From Acidobacteriota bacterium (GTDB taxonomy: Bacteria; Acidobacteriota; Terriglobia; Bryobacterales; Bryobacteraceae), in contig JANXXI010000308.1 in the NCBI GenBank assembly GCA_025350695.1, forward strand, positions 1 to 43,950: a stretch of DNA of 43,950 bases. The letters are read 5' to 3'. The notes under the pieces were generated by a model. It was not told where the DNA came from and made no database searches. It worked only from the letters and a program-made list of their open reading frames with translations. The position numbers were made by a program, and so were the translations under genes. Below, piece after piece: positions 19,845 through 29,035 of the stretch (the first letter of the stretch is position 1; every line of letters begins with the position of its first letter).

Positions 19845-19863
19845 CCCCCTATGAAATAGGGGG
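19845..19863 (-). promoter_or_regulatory. 19-bp palindromic operator candidate upstream of the barrel gene
   Basis: CCCCCTATGAAATAGGGGG is the exact reverse complement of the site at 17614-17632. It ends 46 nt upstream of the barrel start codon (19798), against 49 nt for the other site. Identical sequence and matched position upstream of two functionally linked genes argue for a common regulator rather than a stray repeat. Confidence 0.6.
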
Positions 19864-19911
19864 ATCTGGCTTGGCTTCAGTTTCGAAGCTGCTTCCGCTA
19901 CCCGAGCAGTC

Positions 19912-19952
19912 GGGCCAGGGGGCCCTCCGCATACCTGGGGGTCCGCCCCACT
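19912..19952 (+). repeat. Twin-hairpin palindromic repeat, degenerate copy C
   Basis: GGGCC-AGGG-GGCCC (19912-19925) is followed by GCATACC-TGGG-GGTCCGC (19929-19946) and CCCACTG. It has the same architecture as copies A and B, but the second stem carries two mismatches and the first is shortened. It lies in the gap between the pentahaem cytochrome and barrel genes, outside any gene I accept. The same reading frame of the element is still open and reads PEQSGQGALRIPGGPPH. Confidence 0.7.
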
Positions 19953-20037
19953 GCACGCAGTTTTTTCCAAATCCCTGAAGATGCTTCTTGCATTGGAATG
20001 TAAAAAGTTCCGTTCCTTTTGAATCACCATAAGCAAC

Positions 20038-21291
20038 CTAATTAACCGCCCCAGCAGCCTTGCGGAACAAAGCCGCAAACCCAGCCGGCGTATACACCGA
20101 CGGATGTTCCAAATAATCGTAAAGCGGCGCCATCGTTTGTTGCGTGCCAGCATTATTCCCAGAAATCGCCGCACTCAACGAATCAAGCGACATCGTCGCC
20201 ACCTCCGCCGTATGCACTCCGCCTCCCGCAATCCGGTTGATATCGCCCGACAGCGCCCGTACCACGGCCCTAGCGTTCTCCGGCGTAAAGTCAGCCTGCG
20301 CAAACCGCGTCGCCAACTGATCCCCAACCCCAGCCGCCTTTTGCGCCGCCCGCTGCACCGCCGCCCCATTGCCAAGTTGCGTCGAAACCGTCATCGCCAC
20401 TTCGTTCAAAGCCGCGTCCACCGCGCCTCGCAGATCCGGCGCAAGCTGCGCCACCAGCACCCGCAGCACTTCACTCCGCGCCATATTCAATTGCAAACTA
20501 CCAGGCTTTCGTCCGCCGTAACCACGCTCCAAACGCCAGCTATCCTGCCGCAAATCGTGATGACATTGATAGCATTCCATCTCCGCGAATTCCGGCCAAC
20601 TCTTCGCCGCGCGCGTCCCCAGCAACTTCATGCCTTCCGCCAACCCAGTCGCCTGACCCACCGCCCAAGCCCTTACCCGAGGCAAACTGTTACCCGCCGA
20701 CGCCTTCACTTGCCGATGATGCACCGGCTGCGCCCACGTAAATGTATCCAACTCAAAATTCAAATCCGGATGCCCCGCCGCGTACAGTTCATGATCCACC
20801 ACCCGGTCTTTCGACCCCATGTGGCACTCCAGGCAATTACCCGCCCGCAGCCGCAGGTTCTTCGTATCCACCATCCCAGTCGCCACACTCGCCGCATGCG
20901 AATTCGCCTGCGTATGCGTCCCCAGCCATTTCTCAGCCGGACCATGACAAGCCTCGCACGCCACGCCGTCATTAGCCGCCTTCTCCGGCGAACCAGCCGC
21001 GTGACACGACGTGCACTTGGCATCCGTCTGTGGATTAGCAATCCGTAAAATCTCAGCCATGCGCTTCGAACGCGGCTCCATCAGCACCTTTGACGCCTTC
21101 GAATGCTTATCATTCAGCTGCCAAATCGCATACTCATTGCCCCAAATGCGGCTGTCTTTTTCGTCGGCATTCGACGTGCCGCCGTGGCAGTTGGAACTGG
21201 CGCAACCGCCGGCGCCTATGTATTTTTGCGCCACTGCCACCGGCCCCAGGGCCAACAACACCAGCATCACCAGCTTTATTTGATTCCACAT
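20038..21291 (-). CDS. Pentahaem c-type cytochrome (c554-like)
   Basis: This 417-residue protein has a signal peptide (1-21). Five haem sites are visible: CX4CH at 30-36 (CASSNCH), then CXXCH at 93, 112, 153 and 240. The DHELYAAGHPDLNFELDTF segment (166-184) is typical of cytochrome c554-like multihaem proteins. The C-terminal half (about 260-417) is haem-free and mostly helical. Its first site resembles that of the decahaem protein (CQSANCH), suggesting a shared N-terminal domain. It would be the periplasmic electron carrier feeding the barrel/decahaem pair; this is inference. It starts 10 nt after the kinase-cyclase gene stop, so the sensor and this cytochrome are probably co-transcribed. 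Confidence 0.9.
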   Translation of the reverse strand: MWNQIKLVMLVLLALGPVAVAQKYIGAGGCASSNCHGGTSNADEKDSRIWGNEYAIWQLNDKHSKASKVLMEPRSKRMAEILRIANPQTDAKCTSCHAAGSPEKAANDGVACEACHGPAEKWLGTHTQANSHAASVATGMVDTKNLRLRAGNCLECHMGSKDRVVDHELYAAGHPDLNFELDTFTWAQPVHHRQVKASAGNSLPRVRAWAVGQATGLAEGMKLLGTRAAKSWPEFAEMECYQCHHDLRQDSWRLERGYGGRKPGSLQLNMARSEVLRVLVAQLAPDLRGAVDAALNEVAMTVSTQLGNGAAVQRAAQKAAGVGDQLATRFAQADFTPENARAVVRALSGDINRIAGGGVHTAEVATMSLDSLSAAISGNNAGTQQTMAPLYDYLEHPSVYTPAGFAALFRKAAGAVN

Positions 21292-21301
21292 ATTTCCGAC
21301 C

Positions 21302-23422
21302 TCATTGATGCCGCAACGGAATCTTCTGCACGAGGATTTCTCCCCGCCCTTTCAGTTCCGTCTGATTTGTGACTTCGTTATTTTTCTCTTCCAGCTTTTG
21401 CGAATTCTTCTTCAAAAACTCTTTCAGTTCGCCGATCATCGCCGCATCCTCAATGAAAATTAAGCCTTGGCGCACATTCGATGACGCCTTGAACCTCTCA
21501 ATCTCCTGGACCGGTTTGGCTGACCAAACCACATAACAATTCTCCGTTCCGGTTGTCTGATCCATTCGAAACCAGCCTTTTTCCGGAACCCGTATTTCCT
21601 GACTCTGCGCTAACTTGGGGTTCCATTGCTCTCCCGGACGAGGTGACAGAACGGCTATCGTCTTTTGCGCCTTCCCTTCATCCATCCCTTCGTTGAGGAC
21701 ATATAGATACCCGGCTCGCGGTGAATTGAAATTGAGGGCTACCTTGTAGTCCCTCTCGAAAATCACATTCCCCGCACTTTGAAACTGTTGCCCCATTTCT
21801 TGTCCGTCCCGCATGCGTTGCACGATGAAGGAATATTTCAACTCATTTTCCGGCTCGGCATTCGCCCCGATAAACTTCCAGGCGCCAAATCCAAGGCCAC
21901 CAAGCACTACCACAGCCGCCATCGCCAACAACGGACCTTTGTTCGCCGCAGCCCTCTGCTTTTCCATATCGGCGGCAAATTTGCCGGGCAACACAGTATT
22001 ACCCAATTCCGATGACGCCAGATTGTAAATGTGCAAAATAACGCCATGCTTCACGGCGCGATTCCCCAGATCCACGAGATACGGCTTCCAGTTACTCAGC
22101 TGCGTCAGCGTGGCCGCCATCGCTTCCGATACAAGAATATGTCCCGCATCCCCCGAATCCATCACCCGCTGCGCCATGTTGATCCCGCCACCAGCCACAT
22201 TGGCGTTGGCATTAATATCGGCCACCTTATAAACCGGCCCCGAATGAATCCCCATCCGCAGCTTCAAATGCGTTTTGGTCTTCAGCTCCTTGGCAATCTC
22301 AAAGGCGCACGCGCAAGGCTGCGTGGGATCTCCAAAAAACGAAAGCGCCATACCGTCGCCCGTCGGCAAGCTGATCACGTCATCATGAGCCGCCGCTTTC
22401 TTAAACGCCGCCGATTCGCGGACCACTTGCTGCAACTCGCCCAAGTACTCCTTCTGCTTATCCATCGGAAGCAGCGAATATCCCACTAAATCGGTGAACA
22501 GAATATGGCCTACTTCTAAAATACTGCTCGGATCCTTCGTCTTCTCCTTCCCACCCTTGGCCAGCAAGGCCGCCGCCACCGCTTCCCCAAACTCACGGGC
22601 CGAACCGAATCGATCCTCTTCCCGAAACGAAATCGCCTTCAGAATCGCCTGCCCCGCGGCCTCCGGCAACCCAGCCCGCAATACCTGTGGCGCTTGCGGC
22701 TTTGACTTTTCGGGCGAGACCAAATGTTCTAGCGATGCCGCAAACGGCTTCTGCCCGGTCAATATTTCATAGGCGCAAATGCCTAACGCATAGGTATCGG
22801 TCGCAGCAGTTGGCTTGCCCGCAAACTGTTCCGGCGCCATGTAGGAATACTTCCCAGCCACCTGCGTCTTCTCTCCGCCAAATGCCGAATCCTGAATCCC
22901 GGCAATGCCAAAATCGATGATCTTCGCGTGCTCCTCGCCACCGCCATGCCTTTGCAGCATGATGTTCTCCGGCGTCAGATCCCGGTGCCAAACTCCTTTT
23001 TCATGCGCTGCGCTCAACGCATGCCCCACCTGTCGCAATATGTTGGCGGCCCTCCCAACATCAAGCGGCCCCGCAGCCAAAGCCTGCCGCACATTCTGGC
23101 CCTCGATATACTGCATCACCAAAAACTGCCGCCCTTCGGCCGTCTCGCCGGTATCAAGCGCGCCTACAACTCCCGGATGATCAATCCGCGCCAACGCCTC
23201 CATCTCCTGCAGAAACTTTTTGCGGATCCAGGCATCCTGTTGCGATTCATCCAGCAACACCTTCACCACCACGCGCTTATTCATCAGTTGCTTATCGTGG
23301 GCCAAATAGACAACACTCATCCCGCCGCGACCCAACTCGCGTTCCACTTCGTAGCGGTCCTTAAGAACTAAGGGCCTACCGGCTCCGCCCACAATCGCGG
23401 TCGCATCAAAATTATCGGACAT
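21302..23422 (-). CDS. Ser/Thr kinase fused to a class III nucleotidyl cyclase, with DUF4384-like C-terminus
   Basis: This 706-residue protein has a kinase domain (24-285) with K54, HRDLTPEN (146-153, catalytic D148) and DFG (170-172). The lysine of HRDxK is Thr (T150), which may change activity. A class III adenylate/guanylate cyclase domain follows (about 303-468), with metal aspartates D311 (FTDLVGYS) and D356 (TGDG) and the catalytic N415/R419 pair in GGGINMAQRV. A membrane helix lies at about 498-518. The outer part (about 525-706) resembles DUF4384: GYLYVLNEG, IAVLSPRPGEQWNP and a GWFRMD segment. It should link an outside signal to phosphorylation and cAMP or cGMP. It starts 6 nt after the giant IPT gene and 10 nt before the pentahaem cytochrome. 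Confidence 0.92.
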   Translation of the reverse strand: MSDNFDATAIVGGAGRPLVLKDRYEVERELGRGGMSVVYLAHDKQLMNKRVVVKVLLDESQQDAWIRKKFLQEMEALARIDHPGVVGALDTGETAEGRQFLVMQYIEGQNVRQALAAGPLDVGRAANILRQVGHALSAAHEKGVWHRDLTPENIMLQRHGGGEEHAKIIDFGIAGIQDSAFGGEKTQVAGKYSYMAPEQFAGKPTAATDTYALGICAYEILTGQKPFAASLEHLVSPEKSKPQAPQVLRAGLPEAAGQAILKAISFREEDRFGSAREFGEAVAAALLAKGGKEKTKDPSSILEVGHILFTDLVGYSLLPMDKQKEYLGELQQVVRESAAFKKAAAHDDVISLPTGDGMALSFFGDPTQPCACAFEIAKELKTKTHLKLRMGIHSGPVYKVADINANANVAGGGINMAQRVMDSGDAGHILVSEAMAATLTQLSNWKPYLVDLGNRAVKHGVILHIYNLASSELGNTVLPGKFAADMEKQRAAANKGPLLAMAAVVVLGGLGFGAWKFIGANAEPENELKYSFIVQRMRDGQEMGQQFQSAGNVIFERDYKVALNFNSPRAGYLYVLNEGMDEGKAQKTIAVLSPRPGEQWNPKLAQSQEIRVPEKGWFRMDQTTGTENCYVVWSAKPVQEIERFKASSNVRQGLIFIEDAAMIGELKEFLKKNSQKLEEKNNEVTNQTELKGRGEILVQKIPLRHQ

Positions 23423-23428
23423 AGTTAC

Positions 23429-26400
23429 TTATTGACAGGTTGCGCTCCTCTCCGCCGATTGACCAACCGAATTGGTAACCCGCACTGCTACCGTTTGAAC
23501 CGCGCTCACGTTTCCTTGCACGTTGAAAGTTTGTGTGTAACGGAACGTTCCTCCCGTCGTCGCTCCACCCGCAAAAGTAGCGAAGGGAGCTGTCGCGTCC
23601 ACAGTTAACGAACTCGTCGTCAGGTTGTCACCGGCGAAGGTGAACAACGCCTGGCTCGCTTGCCGCGTATTGGTGAAGCCATCCGTGATCACGTTGAACG
23701 AACCAGCGCCGCGCGTGCAACTGACCGCGGTCAACGCCGGAGCCGTCCGCGCAACCGTGATCGTCACCGGCGTAAGCCCGGTTGCCGCCACGGGCGCGCC
23801 GCCACTCGTGAATTGCGGCGTCATCGTAATCACGCCCGCCAGCGTACCGGCCTTCAACGTAAAGTTCACCGTCGGCCGTGTGTTCGCAGGTACGCTGAAA
23901 GCAAGCGTACGGCTTCCATTGGAGAATTGAATTGCCGGGTCGTCCGGCAAGCCACCATCACCGCGGAACGTCATCACCAGCGATCCGTTGAGATCCGCCG
24001 GGAACGTCGCCCCGAAGTTCACCGTGCCCGTTTGGTCCGTGTTCGATGCCGACGTCGCTGGCACAGTCACCCCTACACCCGTAAGCGCAGGCAAAGCCAC
24101 GGAAAAGGAAACCACGTTAGACGTCGATCCGCGCGGGCCAACCACTGTGATACTTACCGCCCCAGGCGTTGCCAACAAGCCCACCGGCACAATACCCTGA
24201 AGCGACCCATTCACAAACGTAGTAACCAGCGGCGTACCGCCCCAACGAATCGTTGAGCCACTTTCAAAGCCCGACCCATTCACCGTAATCGTAAATCCTA
24301 CGCCGCCCGCCGGAGCCGTAGTCTGGCTCAATCCGGAAATCTGCGGCGCAGGTAGAATCGGCACTTGAATTATCGAAGGCCCGCCTGGACCGATGACAAT
24401 AACTTGCGCGTTGCATGGCTGCGTCAACAGACTGCCAGGAATAACAGCCGTGATTGACGTAGCTGTTCCCGTCGTCGTTTGCAGCGTTACCGGAGCCGCC
24501 GGCGGGCAGGCGAACTGCACCTGTGTGCCCGGCCCAAAGCCCGAGCCAGTGATTATGATCATCACGTTACCATCGCCCACATTCACATTGGGGACATTGA
24601 TGGTAAGCGGACTGGCAGGAAATACGAATCCAGCAGAGGCCACACCGTCGGGAGTTACTGCCGTCAAGCCTGTCGTCGAAAAAGACGGCGGAAAGTTTGC
24701 TGGGATGATCCCCGACAACTGAGTGGCACTAATAAAATTAGTCGCAAGGCTTTGGCCCAAATAGTTCAGCGTTACGCCTTCGAAGAAGTTGCGCCCGGTG
24801 ATAGCGATTGTGGTGGCCGTCGTTGGAACAGGAATCGAACTCGGGCTGACCGAATCAATCACCGGCACGGGCCTTACTATAAACGGAAGTGTGTTCGATA
24901 CTTGCCCACCCGGATTGCTGACGCTAACTTGTACCGTACCCGCCACACTAATCGCCGCCGCGGGCACATTCACCGTCATCGATCCACTCGTTGACCCTAT
25001 CGGCGAAAGTGACACGTCTCCAAATCGCACATTGGCGCCTGGCAAAAAGCCGTTACCCGTCACAGTCAAATTGAAGCCCAAGGCTGTTGCCGTTCTTCTA
25101 TCCGGACTCAGCGAAAGAATCCGGAACTGATCTACAACGAAATCAGCAAAGTTGGAAATGGCCCCATCCGGGTTAGTGACGGTGACGGGAACTATACGGA
25201 CTTGAGTCAGCAAGTTAGCTGGAACTGTAACGTTTAACTGCCCTCCTGACGTAACGGTGGGTGTCAACGAAGCATCTCCAAAACTTACGAACGCGCCAGG
25301 CGAAAACCCTCGTCCAATAACAATCAGAGTTATCGGACCACTACCAGCCGGCGTACTTCTGGGATCAAGCGTTGTAATCACGGGAGCCGACCTCACTGTA
25401 ACGGTAATCCCCACGGGAACCGAACCGTTCGACGTGCCACCCGCGGTAATCGTCACCACATCCTTATACGTTCCCGGAGCAAGCCCCGACGTATTCACCG
25501 AGACAGTTGCCGAACCAGGAACCACGCCATTCCCCGGCGTCACCGTAATCGGCAACACTCCACCCGAAGACGTGCTGAAGTTGAAACTCACCCCTGCAAA
25601 GCTCGATGTCAAACTCAAGCTCTGCGCCGCCGCACTAGGCGCGCCAACCGTCGTTACAAAGCTCAATTGGCCCGGGCTTACCAACAATGCCGGGGCAGGA
25701 GGAGGCGTCGGAACCACTGGCGGCGGGTTCGTGAAAGTGATCAGGGTGTTCGACGCTGGCGACGGCGCAAACCGCGGCACGTAAACAGTAGATGGCAATT
25801 CATCACTACTAGTGGGTCCAACCGATAGCCGTATCGTTGGGTTCGGCGGTATCACGCCACCCAGTGTCGAACCCGTCGCGACGTAAAGACCGAAATCGAA
25901 ATCGGAAACAGCGGAAAGCAGGTCACCCGAAAGCACCTCCCATACCGCCGTAGCCGTCCCGTCGCTATTGACGGTGATTTGGGCGACGTTGCTTTGGGGC
26001 AGACCAGCTGTGGCAGGCGTCGCCGCGAATGGTCCCGTTTCAACGGGCGTCAAGCGCGCCGCACGTCCATTAAGCGCAGCCCCACTGTTGTAAATGTCTA
26101 CGTACACCAATACTCCAGGGGGCAAATTCGTGAACCGAGCGACCAGGCGCGTACCTTGATCGGCCAGTCCAGCCAACCCACCGTTACCAAACCCGGTGGT
26201 CACGTTATTGGGGAACGCCGGATTCCAGAAACCGGTCTCCGAAGCGAATACCGTTCCAACACTTCCTTGGCTAGAAAAGGCGACGGGCGGTGGCGCATCG
26301 AGTGAAGTCACAGTCCCCGCGATCCTAGGCAGAAAGGCGCTGGCGTACAACTTCCGGAATCGAAGCGTGGAAATTTTTTGGAACGTCGTTGAGGGAACAA

Positions 26401-29035
26401 AGGGCAACGAAGCGCCCTGAGTAGCAAGCACTGCCGAGTTGTCCGCCGTCCGCATTGAGGTTGTGACGAAACTCGATATGTTACCCAAAATAAGGTTGGC
26501 CCCATTGTTAATCACGATCGGAATGTTCGCCGATGTTGACGTGATGGTTCCGAAAATGGCGGTCGAATCAGAATTCAGGGTGCTAACCCTAACCCCCGTG
26601 AAGCGGAACACGCGGCTGCCGTTGCCGATCCCGTCGACTGGCACGCCTTCCCATACAATAGACCGGGCACGTGTCTGCACGGTCGTCGAATCACTCAGAG
26701 GATAACTGCCAGGATATACATTACGAACATTGGGAGAGTTGGCCGTTTGCGTGCCGCTTCCGTAATACCCTTGTCCAGTACCGTTCCCAAAACTCAGGCA
26801 AGTAAGGTGGCCCAAACAAGGAAACTGGCTGTTGGCGCCGGGCTCATCCAGAATAGCCCACGCCCCGGCCGGAGCCCAAGGATTGTTAGCGGGCGCGGTG
26901 AAGCCCGTGTTAACAGGAGTCGTAATGAAAGCGTTTGAGGTCAGCTGGAAAGTAGTTTGCGGAATCGCGCTTCCAACCCCAGTGGGTCCACCGCCCGTGC
27001 AAGTCAGCACAATGTCACTCACCAGTTCAGCTATCCCGCCCTGACGCAGAATGCGCGGATTTGTAGCAGTATTACAGACCAGCGGGTTCACGAAGTTGAA
27101 CAACGCTCTTGGCGAGGAAACGACGGTGAACTTTGGAACTAAGCTCGTCACATTATTAGGATCCTGGGGGACGATTGTAAAATCGACTTGCGGAGTCGGG
27201 TAGTTACCCACCGGAATGGCGGTCGTCGAAAAATAGAAACCAAAGTCGAACCCAGACGTGGTAAGTGCGTCGATGCTTAGCACTTCCCAAACGGCCGTGG
27301 CGCTTCCGTTCGTCACGGTGAGTCTGGCAACGTTCGGCAGCGCTTGACCGCCAGCCAAGGTCAGGCCGGAGGTCGCCGCCACCGGGCTAAATGCCCCATT
27401 TTCCGAAGCTGTTAAACGCGCGCTGTTAGCGCCATTTTGATTCGACACATCAACATAGATTGAAGTATTCGCGGGAATATTACTAAACTTGACGGCTAAC
27501 CTGGTTCCTTGACTAGCTAGCCCGGAAGTGTTGTAAGTTCCGATGTTAGTAACAGTCGGGAAGGCGGGGTTGTAGAATCCCGTCTCCGACGGTGTGGGCC
27601 GCGCAACTGTATTTTGCGCCAGGGGTGTGGGTACCGTATTAATATCAGGAGATGGAGTTGCGGACCGCGGAAGCCATGCTGATGCGAACCCCCTGGTGAA
27701 TGTTAAGTTAGCAGCCTTCTGAATCCCCAGGTTCTGGAGCAGAGGCAAAGGGATGATCGTTGCACTCGTACTATTCAGGTCGCGCAAGATCGTCAGATTA
27801 TTCGCTACAGCGGTATTCGCCACAAGCACTGTCGGGACAGCGGCATTCACCGCCGGCGTGGAATTAAGCGACGCATTTATCGCCGCCCCCACCGCCAATT
27901 GACTCACGTCGAGACGTACATTCGTAAATCGCAAAACGCGTGTCCCGTTGCCCGGTGGATCAAAAGGAATTCCCAGAAACGCGATTGTGTTGGAGTTGGT
28001 GGTCACCACACCCGCATGCACATTCCGGTTATTCGGATTATTGGCCGTTTGCACTCCAGCGCCATAGTATGTGGTTGCTCCCGTGCCGTTTCCAAATCCT
28101 CCGCAAAAGCCGGTAAATATGTTGTCGCAGACAAATTGATTCGCCGGCGCAGGCTCGTCCAACAATAACAGCGCCCCACTCCGCTGCACTGTTGTGTTCG
28201 AATTCGGATTGGTGCTTTGTCCAATCACTGGCGTGGTAACGGGCGCCTGGTAAGTAAGTGTGAAATCCACCAGCGGAATCGCTATTCCAGCGGCAGTCGG
28301 CGTTCCGCCGGTGCAGGTCAGCACTACGTCCCCAGCCAGTTCCGTCAAACCCGAACTTCGAATCGTCCGCGGAGTCGGAGTCGCCGTAGTGGTGCATGTT
28401 AGGGGAGCAAAAGGTGAGTTGGCGCTGATGCTGAAATTGTCGATTCCCGAACGGTAATTGGCTACCTGACTGCCGCCGACAAAGCTGTTAGCGATGAAGA
28501 ATCCAACCTCGATGCCTGGAGCGCCGGCCGAAAAATTCGGAGTGCTGGAGCAATCGGTTGTCGACGCGTTCGGGGCTAGGCAGAAGCTGCTATTCGCTAA
28601 AGCAGTTCTTACCTTGGGAGTCCAGGCGGCGCCTATCGCTGCCGTATCTGTTGGGCCAACGTAAACATTGCCGCTCTGCCGCAATGCCAATCCGTAGGCG
28701 ACCGCCAACATTCCTAGGTTGATCACATCATAGGAGTAATCAATCGTGGTAATACCATTCGTCGTAACAAGAGTTTGTTGCGTATAAAAATTGAAGTACC
28801 GAACGGATGCCCCGTTATTGAATCCTCTGTCCACAACGTGCGTTTCATCTCGATACGAAGTTGGATTTCCACCCACAGCCGCCTGGGTGGGGGTATAAAC
28901 GTTTGAAACCGTACCAGCTCCAGTAATCACTTCTGTCCAGTTGGCGGGAGGAAATGCCCCATCCGTGATTGTTTGCTGGCCAAATGACATGCCGGCAGCC
29001 AACAATAGACCTACTATGAATCGTTGCGCCCGCAT
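23429..29035 (-). CDS. Giant secreted IPT/TIG repeat protein
   Basis: This 1868-residue protein has a signal peptide (1-19). After an N-terminal beta domain (to about 210) come two homologous modules of about 430 residues. Each opens with a conserved C...G(L/I)(T/A)EL..D(V/I)VLTCTGG.PT motif (about 213 and 650) and contains a YYGAG/YYGSG...NARNVH-like segment. Next come a BACON-like Ig domain (about 1110-1220), five IPT/TIG domains (about 1225-1640, motifs such as ITGRNFFEG, VTGNGFLPGANVRFG, ITGSGFGPG) and a terminal Ig-like region with two cysteines. Such proteins are cell-surface adhesins or matrix scaffolds. Its start overlaps the previous stop (TAATG), implying coupled translation. It has no recognisable anchor or secretion signal at the C-terminus. 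Confidence 0.88.
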   Translation of the reverse strand: MRAQRFIVGLLLAAGMSFGQQTITDGAFPPANWTEVITGAGTVSNVYTPTQAAVGGNPTSYRDETHVVDRGFNNGASVRYFNFYTQQTLVTTNGITTIDYSYDVINLGMLAVAYGLALRQSGNVYVGPTDTAAIGAAWTPKVRTALANSSFCLAPNASTTDCSSTPNFSAGAPGIEVGFFIANSFVGGSQVANYRSGIDNFSISANSPFAPLTCTTTATPTPRTIRSSGLTELAGDVVLTCTGGTPTAAGIAIPLVDFTLTYQAPVTTPVIGQSTNPNSNTTVQRSGALLLLDEPAPANQFVCDNIFTGFCGGFGNGTGATTYYGAGVQTANNPNNRNVHAGVVTTNSNTIAFLGIPFDPPGNGTRVLRFTNVRLDVSQLAVGAAINASLNSTPAVNAAVPTVLVANTAVANNLTILRDLNSTSATIIPLPLLQNLGIQKAANLTFTRGFASAWLPRSATPSPDINTVPTPLAQNTVARPTPSETGFYNPAFPTVTNIGTYNTSGLASQGTRLAVKFSNIPANTSIYVDVSNQNGANSARLTASENGAFSPVAATSGLTLAGGQALPNVARLTVTNGSATAVWEVLSIDALTTSGFDFGFYFSTTAIPVGNYPTPQVDFTIVPQDPNNVTSLVPKFTVVSSPRALFNFVNPLVCNTATNPRILRQGGIAELVSDIVLTCTGGGPTGVGSAIPQTTFQLTSNAFITTPVNTGFTAPANNPWAPAGAWAILDEPGANSQFPCLGHLTCLSFGNGTGQGYYGSGTQTANSPNVRNVYPGSYPLSDSTTVQTRARSIVWEGVPVDGIGNGSRVFRFTGVRVSTLNSDSTAIFGTITSTSANIPIVINNGANLILGNISSFVTTSMRTADNSAVLATQGASLPFVPSTTFQKISTLRFRKLYASAFLPRIAGTVTSLDAPPPVAFSSQGSVGTVFASETGFWNPAFPNNVTTGFGNGGLAGLADQGTRLVARFTNLPPGVLVYVDIYNSGAALNGRAARLTPVETGPFAATPATAGLPQSNVAQITVNSDGTATAVWEVLSGDLLSAVSDFDFGLYVATGSTLGGVIPPNPTIRLSVGPTSSDELPSTVYVPRFAPSPASNTLITFTNPPPVVPTPPPAPALLVSPGQLSFVTTVGAPSAAAQSLSLTSSFAGVSFNFSTSSGGVLPITVTPGNGVVPGSATVSVNTSGLAPGTYKDVVTITAGGTSNGSVPVGITVTVRSAPVITTLDPRSTPAGSGPITLIVIGRGFSPGAFVSFGDASLTPTVTSGGQLNVTVPANLLTQVRIVPVTVTNPDGAISNFADFVVDQFRILSLSPDRRTATALGFNLTVTGNGFLPGANVRFGDVSLSPIGSTSGSMTVNVPAAAISVAGTVQVSVSNPGGQVSNTLPFIVRPVPVIDSVSPSSIPVPTTATTIAITGRNFFEGVTLNYLGQSLATNFISATQLSGIIPANFPPSFSTTGLTAVTPDGVASAGFVFPASPLTINVPNVNVGDGNVMIIITGSGFGPGTQVQFACPPAAPVTLQTTTGTATSITAVIPGSLLTQPCNAQVIVIGPGGPSIIQVPILPAPQISGLSQTTAPAGGVGFTITVNGSGFESGSTIRWGGTPLVTTFVNGSLQGIVPVGLLATPGAVSITVVGPRGSTSNVVSFSVALPALTGVGVTVPATSASNTDQTGTVNFGATFPADLNGSLVMTFRGDGGLPDDPAIQFSNGSRTLAFSVPANTRPTVNFTLKAGTLAGVITMTPQFTSGGAPVAATGLTPVTITVARTAPALTAVSCTRGAGSFNVITDGFTNTRQASQALFTFAGDNLTTSSLTVDATAPFATFAGGATTGGTFRYTQTFNVQGNVSAVQTVAVRVTNSVGQSAERSATCQ

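Noticed and set aside
19745-19978. Open frame on the plus strand through repeat copy C, ending LPEQSGQGALRIPGGPPHC...
   Set aside because: It is antisense to the start of the barrel gene, runs through the operator palindrome, and is open mainly because the repeat element is stop-free in this frame.
20104-21048. Long 314-aa open frame on the plus strand
   Set aside because: It is the antisense shadow of the pentahaem cytochrome gene, rich in Arg, His and Pro as expected from high G+C codon bias, with no domain resemblance.
23660-25784. Several plus-strand open frames of 100-200 codons
   Set aside because: Antisense shadows of the giant IPT gene; low-complexity composition and no start signals.
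23429-29035. Repetitive look of the region as a possible CRISPR array or tandem DNA repeat
   Set aside because: The periodicity is in the protein (IPT and module repeats); the DNA shows no regular identical repeats or spacers.
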